From Saccoglossus kowalevskii (lineage: Eukaryota; Hemichordata; Enteropneusta; Harrimaniidae): a stretch of 26,809 bases of DNA. Position 1 is the first letter of the stretch; every line of letters begins with the position of its first letter. The DNA lies in NCBI RefSeq assembly GCF_000003605.2, contig NW_003145793.1, forward strand, positions 10,741-37,549, in the 5' to 3' direction. This document shows, in pieces, positions 1 through 9,836 of the stretch. Both the position numbers and the translations under genes were made by a program. The notes under the pieces are model-generated. The model made no database searches, had not been told where the DNA came from, and saw nothing but the letters and a program-made list of their open reading frames with translations.

Positions 1-280
1 TAGTGTCACTGAGAATGTCCTAGAACCGTACTGTGTCTGGGTGGAATATTCTAGATTTGTTTTAGAATAGGTTGAATAGGTAATAGAACACTGTAGGAGG
101 CAATAGAAGGTAATGGAACATTCTAGAAATTTGTAGTAAGTATTTATAGAGAGTGGAGGTATATATAGGGGAGTTGTTCAGCACTGAGTTCAGATCGGAG
201 ATCTCGTTGAATTGTGTTGGAGTTTAAGTATCTAGTTATTGGAGTAGTGGAGTTTTACCGAGTTATTGTACTTGATGTTT
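1..280 (+). mobile_element. possible LTR fragment (U3/R) or 5' leader of a heat-shock gene
   Basis: The leader after the TATA box (about 178-280) has a repeated GTTCAG/GAGTTCAG start and a GT-rich stretch, which recalls the R/U5 part of animal Ty3/gypsy-type LTRs as well as the 5' leader of a stress gene. I cannot see both LTR ends, a target-site duplication, a primer-binding site or a second copy in the window, so the LTR reading is only a hypothesis. A possible splice acceptor (TTTGCAG) ends at about 285. Confidence 0.22.
13..168 (+). promoter_or_regulatory. heat-shock-type promoter: HSE cluster plus TATA box
   Basis: Heat-shock elements are alternating GAA/TTC triplets spaced by two bases that bind HSF trimers. 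Here GAAtgTCCtaGAA lies at 13-25 (one mismatch), GAAtaTTCtaGAt at 44-56 (one mismatch), a degenerate unit at 86-98, and a perfect GAAcaTTCtaGAA at 116-128. The last two sit in a diverged direct repeat beginning GGTAAT. A TATA box (GTATATATAG) follows at 159-168. A TCAGA initiator-like sequence has its A at 192, 32 bases after the first T of the TATA core. Order and spacing fit a heat-inducible RNA polymerase II promoter firing rightward. The motifs are seen directly; heat induction is inferred. No HSP coding sequence follows. The alternative is an LTR whose U3 carries HSEs. Confidence 0.6.
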
Positions 281-485
281 GCAGAGTATAATAATACCAG
301 TACCAGTTGAAACTTCATCTGTTGGCTCCGTGTTCGTATGTTATCATCGCCGCCAGGGAAGTCTTTATGTTACTGTTGCCATTTTGGTATTTGAACCATC
401 ACACCTGTACTATACCAATTACGGTAATATTACGTTGCGTGTGACAACTAGGAAGAGCAGTTATTGGAAAACGGACTATTTTTGA

Positions 486-2425
486 GTAAACAGTTGTCCC
501 ATGTTGTTTACCTAGAAATATGTAATATTACTTTGACATTGAATCGTGTTCTAAATTGTATTGGTTATTCATAATTAGAGTATTATGCAACCCTTGACTT
601 ACCAGTCACCTGCCACTCGTTTTATGAGAACAATAAATTCCGAAAAGTTTACGACTTGTATACAAATATACTGCACTGCGCATGTGTGATAGAATGCGAT
701 CCAGCTACAGCAGTATGAAAATCAACGTGATTTTTATATATTATTCAGAAATACACCAGAGGGAAGGAGAAACTACAATAGTGCAATATTCATTGGCCAA
801 AATAGATATACTGATGTATGTACAGAAATACATACTCTACATTTCTTGGACACGTATACACTATCAAGTAATTATCAAGACATTACATTGGCCCATCATG
901 TAGATAACCATTAAATATGGTGTCTAATCATTCCAGAGCACCGTGACTGACAAAGCTTCAATAACCGTCTATTGATAAAATAATACCACAGTTTCGTGAA
1001 TAAAACATTGCTCTAGAATCGAGCGTCTAACACTTGGAATTTGCAAAGGATTATTAATAGCATTTGGAATTGACAATAACTAAAATGCGTATTTGTAAAT
1101 CGTGTAAAGGCTCAAAACTAAATTCAAATTTGTCATGTTATTGAATAAATCAGACGAAAGTCAACGAAAGGACAACGCATGGTAAATTGATACTTGTTTT
1201 TGTCGATATCACGTAATTACTGTATCGCGCTGTGTCCATAAGTAGTGCGTAGCGGCATACCTAAATCATAATTAATGTAACAGCATATTAACCAAGAGGG
1301 GTATGAAGACATTGACAACGGTAAGCATAGTTAAATCGACAACGCTTTAGTTGGTGAGCATATTAGGATGGAATGCGATAATGCAAGTAATGAACTGACA
1401 TCGTAGTAGTTCCAATCTCCCGAAGAGGTTTCAACTATTTTGTACAAAATTGTTAGGAGTTTTTGTGTTCTAGGATCAACAAGCAACATATAATGTTAAA
1501 ATCGTACACCACGTACTTGGCTTTCACGTCACATATTAATGTAATGATAAAGACACAGAATTTTCATTGACAGACGTTAGGTTTGAAAATTACTTGTCAA
1601 ACTTTGAATACGATACGTAAACTATTGCTAATTTCAAAAAGTAACGCAGTACTAATTACAATATTTAATACAGTATTATGTACAATTTGATAACATTAAA
1701 AACACGTTGTGAGCTTCTCCTCATCATAGGTTGATTTTCAAAGGTATATAATAATTGATTTTTTTCAATGTACCGGTAATTGGATCTTCACTGAAAGATT
1801 ACACTTCTAATACCAGGCAGATATACTTTGCATTTTCAACAGCAATTGGCGTTTACTACACAGAAAAAATTTTTTTAGCACGGTCTCCAAATAGGAACAT
1901 AATATTTCATTGTCAATTGTGTGCAATATATATTAGTGGAAACGATGCTTCATAAAATGAACATAATCTGAACAAAATCCAGTCACTCAGAATACTGTTA
2001 CTCACTGCAATCATATTTTATTATAATTGAGAAACATGGGGGAGGGGGACATTCTACCTTCAATCCGATTTGTAGCCATATTTCATATATAAAGAGCAAG
2101 GTAAACAAATAATACAATAGTGTGGTAGAGTACACTTTTTCACATTACAACTAAAATGGGCCAACATTACAGCAAACTATGAATCAAAAGCAATCAAATC
2201 AGGATTTTAAGCCAACCGGGACTTTAAGCTATATTTTCAGCAATATCCTGCAAAATAGACATTAAAAATTGAACAAAATTCAAAATCAAAATAGAATAAG
2301 ATTAATCAATTAGTCATGATTTGATGCATGAAGGTCCTGGAATTTGACTAAACCACGCATCAACCCCAGAAACTGTACACTTAAATGATATAAAGCCTGA
2401 CAATGAAGCAATTTGTTTTGTTAAG
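486..2425. other. gene-free AT-rich stretch
   Basis: I see no supportable coding region. Open frames here are short, compositionally ordinary and uninterrupted only by chance. The palindromic 12-mer TTGTATACAAAT at 656-667 recurs twice later in the window. A short purine run, GGGGGAGGGGG, is near 2038-2048. Confidence 0.6.
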
Positions 2426-2549
2426 AAGCTCTAGGTAAATTCTATATTTATATAAAGCACTATAAAGAGGCATTCCGATTGGTTGAGAAACTCCAGGTAG
2501 TTCCAAGTTTATATGAAGCACTGTAACGAAGCCTTTTGATTGGTCGAGA
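2426..2549. repeat. diverged tandem duplication, about 62 bp x 2
   Basis: Copy A (about 2426-2487) and copy B (about 2488-2549) align end to end with a one-base length difference. Shared blocks are CTC(T/C)AGGTA, TTTATAT(A/G)AAGCACT(A/G)TAA and GATTGGT(T/C)GAG. Both copies therefore carry an inverted CCAAT box (ATTGGT), near 2478 and 2539, and a TATA-like run. Roughly three quarters of positions match by eye. Confidence 0.6.
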
Positions 2550-3185
2550 CGCGTTCGGGAGATTTTAAGTTTTTAACCACTCCAATAATGCATAAGTATG
2601 CAAAGACAGTACGCGTTTTCTGTTTTATTTGCACTGTGCACGTAGACTATCATTCCAAAGTGCTACAGGCATGTTCTAAATATATATTTTACTGCAACGA
2701 CCTCTAAATCGAATAGAAATTGATACTGTAATGCAACAGGAAATTCCGCGTTTTTATCACTTGTTTGCTGTACAAATGGGGATAAAGTAACCGTTTGAAG
2801 CATCCCTCAGGAACCTCCGTGTAAATGTTGTGTGTAATTTGTTTCAACAGTTACTTAATAGGTCGACGACGCACTGACTTTAAATCCCATTAAATGTCAT
2901 TGATTCTGCTGCGGTTGAAATATTGACAGACACTGTTACGTGAGTGATTCAATAGCCCTGTATATTTAACGCAAAATAAAATTGACTAATTTGTAAAGTG
3001 AGATATAATGCATAGAGTCTAAAATTACAGTGCCATTGTTCAGGCATGCAACTAGTCATTAGCCATAACAGCAAACATTATCCAACGAATCAAAAACGTT
3101 TTATGATGCGCCTTCAATGGATTGAACGGTTTTACAAACAGCAATTCAATGTAATCATAGTATTCCCCGTGCCAATCATTTGTAC
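2550..3185. other. gene-free stretch
   Basis: Nothing beyond AT-rich intergenic-type sequence is visible here. No frame shows coding character. Confidence 0.55.
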
Positions 3186-3289
3186 TTAGTTTAGTTTAGT
3201 TTAGTTTAGTTTAGTTTAGTTTAGTTTAGTTTAGTTTAGTTTAGTTTAGTTTAGTTTAGTTTAGTTTAGTTTAGTTTAGTTTACTTTAG
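3186..3289. repeat. (TTTAG)n microsatellite, about 20 units
   Basis: This is a near-perfect pentanucleotide array. The only obvious interruption is at the right end, where TTTAG becomes TTTACTTTAGGGA. Such an array is polymerase-slippage prone and typical of animal intergenic DNA. It resembles, but is not, the TTAGGG or TTAGG telomere unit. Confidence 0.95.
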
Positions 3290-6200
3290 GGAGAGGATTG
3301 CAACAAGATTTATTTTCAAGGATTTTGATACCCGCTTAACATGTTTACCATTCGACATTGTCAGGAGTCTTTGTAAGCATATAGTGTGGCATTATACTGT
3401 CAATCTTCCATTGGCGCTTTGCAACGAAACATACGCTCAGAGAAAAACCCTCTGTTTAAATGTTTAGTAATTTTGTATGTTCGAAACCTCTTACACAAAC
3501 TTACAATCAATTGACACGATATGTATTGAATCGTACGCATGACGAGTGGACATAGTTATGTTCATAAATATATTGAGTGCTATGACAGATATTGATTTTT
3601 CCGTTGTATGTGGTTTACAATTGCGATGCGATACAATCGCTGACGTTAAGCATGTTTGAGTACGTAAAAGGATTGAAAATATATTTGTTAAAGGATGCAC
3701 ATCAAAAAAGTGTATTGCATGTTGATCCTTGGGTTCGAGTAGATGTGGATATGACGTACATTAACAATGCTGCCGCGATCAAGGTCATATGGCATATGAA
3801 CCTATGAAAGCTGTTATAAATTGCTACTTACAAACAACGCGTATGCTGAATTTGACATATTCATTTAGTCAGTTCTAACCTTTTTTGTAATCGGCGACCC
3901 TGTTTTGTGTAACGTCGTAATAGGTTACAAGTACATACTGTTAGTACAGTACTATACGTCCAGCAGTAAAGGTACGAAAATCTAATTCATATAATATTTT
4001 ACCCGTTTAGCGAGATTCAGTGATTCAATATTAATCATCTCATGTTGTAAACAACTGCATCTGTAAATTATAGTAGTATTGATATGTATCACATGGTTGT
4101 GCAATATAAATGATTTCATTCAAATTTACAACTTATGATTACTGTTAATAGTGTTATTTCAACGAGTAATCAGTTCGTTAATTAATCACTTTAGAATACT
4201 GACTAATAAAAGGACGGTGGTCGTCATGCAGTGCGTGTTCGAATACCATGTAAACAAATTATGTATCTTACACCCGTTGTGTACGTCTCTATGAGTTACA
4301 TGTCAAACAGAATGCTGCGCGAGGACCACAGTTCTCTAATCACTAAGTTAACTTAATCACCACCTCAACGCCACCACACACACACATACACAACAAGAAC
4401 AAATAACCTTAACGCGAAATGCAAGCTGGAATGCTAAAATACAGCAAAGTAACATTCACATGAACATCCAAATTTGATAACAGTGAAGTAATATACGGAC
4501 TTTGGAATTCGAAAGGTTGACTGCCTGGCATGCGATAAAGACTGACTTCGACATATGAGTAATTTAAATGAGTCCTACAATAAATATTGTGGATACGAGC
4601 GAGTCCATTTATATGAATACTAAATAACAAGGATTAATGATGAACGGAGCATACTGGGAAGCGTATACGATTGTCTTTCTAGTACGTTTTCCACGTTCTC
4701 AAATAATTGTCCAAGATCGCTTTTGAATGTAATGCCTCGTATTTCAGCTGAAACGAAGTTTTCAATGCATACCCCCTAATGTAATATTGGATTGTTCAAA
4801 GCAAAACTTTATGTTTCATAGAACCCGTTGAGCCGTATAATAATGTATACCCCAATTATACATCGTGAATAGCATTACAGTCAGCCAGAGGGAGTGTACA
4901 TATTTCCGCCCGTACTGTGGTTACACAATGATAACGGTTCATGCCGAGGCATCTAATAACAGATGTCCGCTGACAATTATAGTAGATGAACTAATAGAAC
5001 AACTACCAATCAACCGAATACTGAATATGATTTCAAATTGCAAGTGAATATTCCGTTGTTCATCGTTCAAAAGACATATGAAGAAATGAACAAATCAATA
5101 GAGAATTTAAAGGTAACTAGCACTGAGTTAAATCAAGGCAATTACCTATTGACTGAAGGCTGAAACATGTCTACAGAAAGGTGATACCCAAGTCTAAAAG
5201 CCAGAATGAAACTACATATAAAAAGAATCTTATCAGTCTCAGAAAAAATAATATCACGCCATTACCGAAACGGCTGCTGACATCTCGCACTGGTTGTCAG
5301 TTAAATAGTCGATTTAGATGGACTAAGATAGCTGCATTCGCCAATGAGATTCAATTGTTCGAATTACGTGTCCTAAGGCTTTTCCTTGCCATCTCCGTGA
5401 ATTGCAGTAAAATAATGAGTGTCACAATATGAGAATTCGGATACCACTAACACTGATAACATTTGTACCAGAGTCAAAATTTGGTTGTTTGTGAATTTGT
5501 GTGAAATTCTATTTGCAGGAAAATAAGAAAAAAAGAGTATATGTCTTCTATATATCGATTTTCAGTTGTTCTCGAAAGTCCTGAACGACTCGTGAATACG
5601 CAAATACGTTCCCCATCCACTCATCAGAATTAGGAAGTACACCAATATACTAGTCACAAAAATCAGACGGTTATCAAGTCCTTCCGATTGGAATATGAAT
5701 ACTTCGTTGTCAAACATGTTTACCCCAGTGTCATTTCAATCTGAATAAATTGAATCCACACAGCTTAGTAATATGTTGTACACTATATTACAAGCATACG
5801 TTGCATGCCTATTCTAAGATCAATGTCATGCTAGTCAGTTGTCGAGATCATGCTCTTGTGGAGGAACATGAACTAACTAACTACTGTGATTTTATTAATT
5901 AACAAAAACAGTTTTAGAACAATTTTAAAGAAAGCATAATCGGGATGTCTACCCCACAAAGCACCTGTTGAGTTGTTGACCCGACACATTAGCGACAGTT
6001 TTTGTTTTGAAATAAAATTATATCATTCGTTTGTGCAGGTGAGGGAAAAACAATTTGACTTCACATGTACACCATTAAGTCTCAATTGTGGGTGTCAAAA
6101 GTATATTTACATTTATTATTACTGTCATGCTAATATGGAGAAATGGGAATAATAAATGGGATATTGAAAAAAGAATAATAAATCATTGAAATCGTGAATA

Positions 6201-6380
6201 ATAATTATCACCAGAATTAAGTGTTTATAAACATAAATGTTTTAGTTGTGATAATATCATGTTACAAATTATGAAAACCATTAAAAATACAAATATTAAA
6301 CTATAATAATCGCCAGGATGAACCACAAGAGAACACAATAATGAAGTCGCTTAATGAATGTCAAGCAACATTCCGTATTT
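3290..6380. other. gene-free stretch with short simple repeats
   Basis: Open frames of 60-83 codons occur (for example 3592-3807 and 5181-5432), but they show no recognisable domain, and overlapping frames are equally open. A short (CA)n run lies at about 4376-4390. Two forkhead-like TGTAAACAA words are at 4046 and 4249. I see no RNA gene. Confidence 0.55.
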
Positions 6381-6398
6381 TGACGTCACAAGCGGAAG
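6381..6398. promoter_or_regulatory. CRE (TGACGTCA) followed by ETS-like GCGGAAG
   Basis: A perfect palindromic cAMP-response element lies at 6381-6388, and GCGGAAG, close to the ETS-family core, follows at 6392-6398. This CRE/ETS pairing is common in animal promoters. No transcript or open reading frame can be attached to it here, and a chance CRE in this length of DNA is quite possible. Confidence 0.3.
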
Positions 6399-7149
6399 AG
6401 GTAATCTTGAGAGAGTGCTGTGACATGAACCTTATTAATCCATGAATGTGAGGACATGAAGAAGAAAGTCAATTTGAGAAAGAGTGCCTGTTAGTTTCAC
6501 CTCATTTTTATGTAATAATAGAATTACTAATTATAGACGGATATGCAATCAACTAAACATATCACGGTCTCAAATTGGAACAACAAGACACGTTTCCCTG
6601 CGTCTCCAACTTAAGTGCTTATGTTAAATTGTGTTTAGTAAATTCTAATGAATGTAATAATCGTATTGTCGCAATAAAGACTACATTACACGTCACGTAT
6701 AACTTAGATTGCATAATACAAGGCTAAGCTAATTCACCTAGATGGTGCTTGCTAATGATGAGATTATGTAGTGGGTGTAAACAACGGAATATGTGACCTG
6801 ATTATATCATAATGAAATATCACATATACATCTATATAAAGATGTTCATTTGATATGTTATTATGATCGAATGTGTGTACTACAACTTGAATTAAATAAT
6901 TGCATTCTGTGAGTGTTTCATCGCGGTCTCCGAAAAATGGAAGGAGCATACAAACACATAAATATAACCATCACAAAAACGAGTGAGATATGCCCTTTTC
7001 AACGTAATGGTTCGAGAGGTTGCTGAAACGAGCATATGTTAGGAAGGTTTGGAGCCAGATATATATTATTTATGTTCACCCTGTCGACATGCATTACCCC
7101 TTGATATATCAGCGATAACTAGGCGCTATGTTAATTAGGAAAAATACCC
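6399..7149. other. gene-free stretch
   Basis: AT-rich sequence with no coding character. TGTAAACAAC occurs at 6776-6785. Confidence 0.55.
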
Positions 7150-7238
7150 AAGGGTTGGCAGAGTGGTTTAAAGTATTAAAATCACAGCCTACTTCAAAAG
7201 GCGAAAGACATCAATAATTCAAATCCTGAAACTTGCTT
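7150..7238 (+). pseudogene. degraded class II tRNA-like unit (tRNA pseudogene or head of a tRNA-derived SINE)
   Basis: TGGCAGAGTGGT at 7156-7167 matches the internal RNA polymerase III A box (TRGCNNAGYNGG), and it is followed by TTAAAG as in Leu/Ser-type D loops. AATTCAAATCC at 7216-7226 is a degraded B box (GGTTCRANTCC). The spacing of about 60 bases suits a class II tRNA with a long variable arm. An acceptor stem and a clean anticodon arm cannot be drawn, so it is not a functional tRNA. Flanking target-site duplications or a poly-A tail, which would prove a SINE, are not evident. Confidence 0.4.
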
Positions 7239-7334
7239 TTGCTCAAGCGAATTACGTTAAGACGGTTATTCATTGCCAAGGTTTGAACTTGTTTTTGCTG
7301 GTGAAAAGCATTGCTAGAGAATACAAGTGAGTAC

Positions 7335-7378
7335 TTGCAAATATTAATTGAAACGTTTGCAAATATTAATTGAAACAC
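7335..7378. repeat. 22-bp tandem duplication, two copies
   Basis: TTGCAAATATTAATTGAAAC occurs twice with a 22-bp period (7335 and 7357), identical over 20 bases. Each copy contains an octamer-like TTGCAAAT, close to ATTTGCAT, the POU-domain consensus, on the opposite strand. The identity suggests a recent local duplication. Confidence 0.75.
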
Positions 7379-8950
7379 TTAACAATTAGGAGTGGTGCTT
7401 TATTGTGGAGATGTTCTCACATATACATTATCAATTTGAGCATATATTGTTTGCAAGAATTGCTGGCAAGAAAATCGTCATGTTCGAGTCATGCTAAGTA
7501 GTTTCGTTGGTGATCAAGAATGTTATTTCGCAAAACTAATCACTCTAATGGATCACGTGAAATTAGGTCGCCAGTGATGCGATAACAATATGACATATTA
7601 TCATCACCATCTTTCATTCAGTTGTACTGTACAATGTCTACCATTGGTCAGGTTTATACGTTGGAAGGAACAGGTTTCAAAATGTTGTATAGCTGAAATG
7701 CTATCTCATACGAAACAAACATATACAGGAACAATTAAAGACGTTTATTGATTATAACGCTCAGTGAGACGAATACGTTAGGGTTGAGTTCATCGCCACG
7801 GGTGTAATAACGATGTGATACATGCGGATATTTAATAGTCTTCGTTTTTTCATACCGTTTCAAAAATGGCCCCTATGACTACGCTACAAAAAGAAAACGA
7901 TGCCAAATAAAATACAGACAATTTGCGTTAAAACCGCTAATGCTTGGACGCTGTACGAGAAATGTAGTCTGTCTTTCTATTTGTACAAAAACAACCAATC
8001 AAGAGAGTCTGGCTCCAGATTCTGATTTATGCCACACGCTATCGAGTGGTAGTTGTCAAAAGCCTCTAATAACAAAACATAGCTGTTGTTGCATCATCCG
8101 GATATAATTGTCCTCTCACACCTACGTGCAAAGGGAAATCCTATTATTGATTCATTTTATTACCCACAAGATCCACTACTTCAGCATCTGCTGAACCAAC
8201 ATCTATTACATAGTGAATAGTGTATATTTCTATCAACGAATGGGACGTGGGGTAGAAATAAACGTTGACTACACTACGTAATGCGGTGTACGCTTACATT
8301 AAAGACGAAATACTAAAACAAATCAATGAAAGCTAGTCAAATGCGCCAAATATAGACTGATATATTCCATGTATGGTCCAGCATGTCATAACATACAATT
8401 CTCAATTCGCAATTGGATGATAAATAAATCTCTATAAATCATCGTATGTAACTGTTACTTTATTTGACAGTCAGATGGTATCATTTATTTCACGTTGTTT
8501 GCTGTATGTCAACTACATCCACTTGTATTCCACTCCTTAACTACTGTGTAAACAACGTCGTCACACAAATGACCAGTGAAGTTCAAACTCAATAATCGCT
8601 CTTATCTCGATATTGCTTATAAGTGGACATGCAGCTTTTCTAACCATTACAGTTATTAATGGGTCAATACGTTGAGTGGGATTGAAGATAGGTGTTCAAT
8701 CATTATTATTGAATGGTTCTTATAGAATAATGAGAGGCAAGTCACAACGGGGGTAACCCTAAGTGTGGCTCAATAAATCACTGCATAGTGCGTCACGTAC
8801 ATTGTCCAACATACTGAAAATTGTAAATGTGTTGTATATTCTAGCCACTTTTTTCTTGAAGCGGGGCTCCACGCGTACCGTTTCCACATTCCATTGCGTC
8901 GGCGTAAAAGAAAAAAGTTTGAACGCTATGTCGACGTAAAGGGCGTAACT
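7379..8950. other. gene-free stretch
   Basis: No coding or RNA gene is visible. TGTAAACAAC occurs at 8547-8556. From about 8865 the sequence becomes richer in CpG (GCGGGG, CACGCG, GTCGGCG), leading into the palindromic bZIP-like sites that follow. Confidence 0.5.
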
Positions 8951-8977
8951 ATTACATAATAGCTACGATTACGTAAT
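8951..8977. promoter_or_regulatory. paired PAR/C-EBP-type bZIP sites
   Basis: ATTACGTAAT at 8968-8977 is a perfect 10-bp palindrome and matches the PAR-bZIP/E4BP4 consensus RTTAYGTAAY. ATTACATAAT at 8951-8960, 17 bases upstream, is the same motif with one change. The outer bases form an inverted repeat, ACTATTAC ... GTAATAGT. The binding family is inferred from motif shape alone. Confidence 0.35.
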
Positions 8978-9628
8978 AGTCACATCGGCGTATAAACAGA
9001 TGAAAACGTGTTACACCGGCATGACGAGACTTGCATATGACAGAGGCACTACCGGAGACCATTAGCCAAGGATGTTGTTGTAGAAATGTAAAACACTATT
9101 CTGATAGTCGAAAACATCGATTTCGCGTATAGTAAGTTAGTTTCCCATCTGATATCGCTCGCAAAAGAATGTTTATAATAATCTGTGAGATTACGATAAA
9201 CATAATTTGCGTTTCTGTAGTGCATGTCTTTTCGTTTACAGCTATTTCTAATATTTCCATGGATCACTACACCCCGATATATCTTGATATATACCCCGAT
9301 GTAATTTATAATCATCCAGTAAGACCACATTTTATGATCTTCAGAATTCTGTATAACATTGTATTAGGTTCTCTGTTACATTAATACAAGGAATGGGCCA
9401 TCTCTACTCGTATATCAATTCAGTACACCTTGTAACATGCACCTAATTTACTAAATTATTATTCCAACTTTACAATTAATAGCTCTTACTCTCAGATGAC
9501 TTCATCACTATTTGAAAAACGTCAACATTTTTGGTTTCAGCTAATGGTTTAATAAATTATAGCCTCAATAAAACATTGTATCACTCAGATATTTGGTATA
9601 TAATATATTATCACATCTCACTGTTGTT

Positions 9629-9836
9629 ACGCATGCTGTGATTGGTTGAGATTCGGTCACATGACATTGAATACAAAATCGATATTACATGGTATATTGC
9701 CCGGCAAGTGGATAAAGCCGCCACTGAAACGTCGCAGCCGGGATCGCTGCAGGGCGTTCTACGTTGTGAGCATTTCTACGCGTTCCACGCCGATGTTAAC
9801 CGGAAACGCTCTAAAGCTGTGTGACTTGTGAATAGG
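9629..9836 (+). promoter_or_regulatory. CpG-rich island with CCAAT box, E-box and a splice-donor-like end
   Basis: This block is clearly richer in G+C and CpG than its surroundings. In order it contains an inverted CCAAT box (GATTGGTTGAG, 9640-9650), the near-palindromic E-box GTCACATGAC (9656-9665), several CpGs between about 9718 and 9812, an ETS-like CCGGAAAC, and AATAG|GTGAGG at about 9835/9836, a good 5' splice site. Together this could be a promoter plus a non-coding first exon on the + strand. Two overlapping 60-codon frames span it in different phases, and neither shows a recognisable domain, so I do not call a CDS. Confidence 0.3.

Noticed and set aside
279-485. 68-codon open frame directly after the heat-shock promoter
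   Set aside because: It begins in the right place for a product of that promoter, but it has no recognisable domain or signal sequence, and its length is within chance. Not an HSP or a known retroelement protein.
3186-3289. (TTTAG)n as a telomeric or interstitial telomere repeat
   Set aside because: The unit is not TTAGGG, TTAGG or TTTAGGG, and it is pure apart from the edges. It is best read as a simple microsatellite.
4201-4262. tRNA-like B box (GTGTTCGAATACC) near 4236
   Set aside because: It has an extra base within the motif, and no A box lies at suitable distance upstream.
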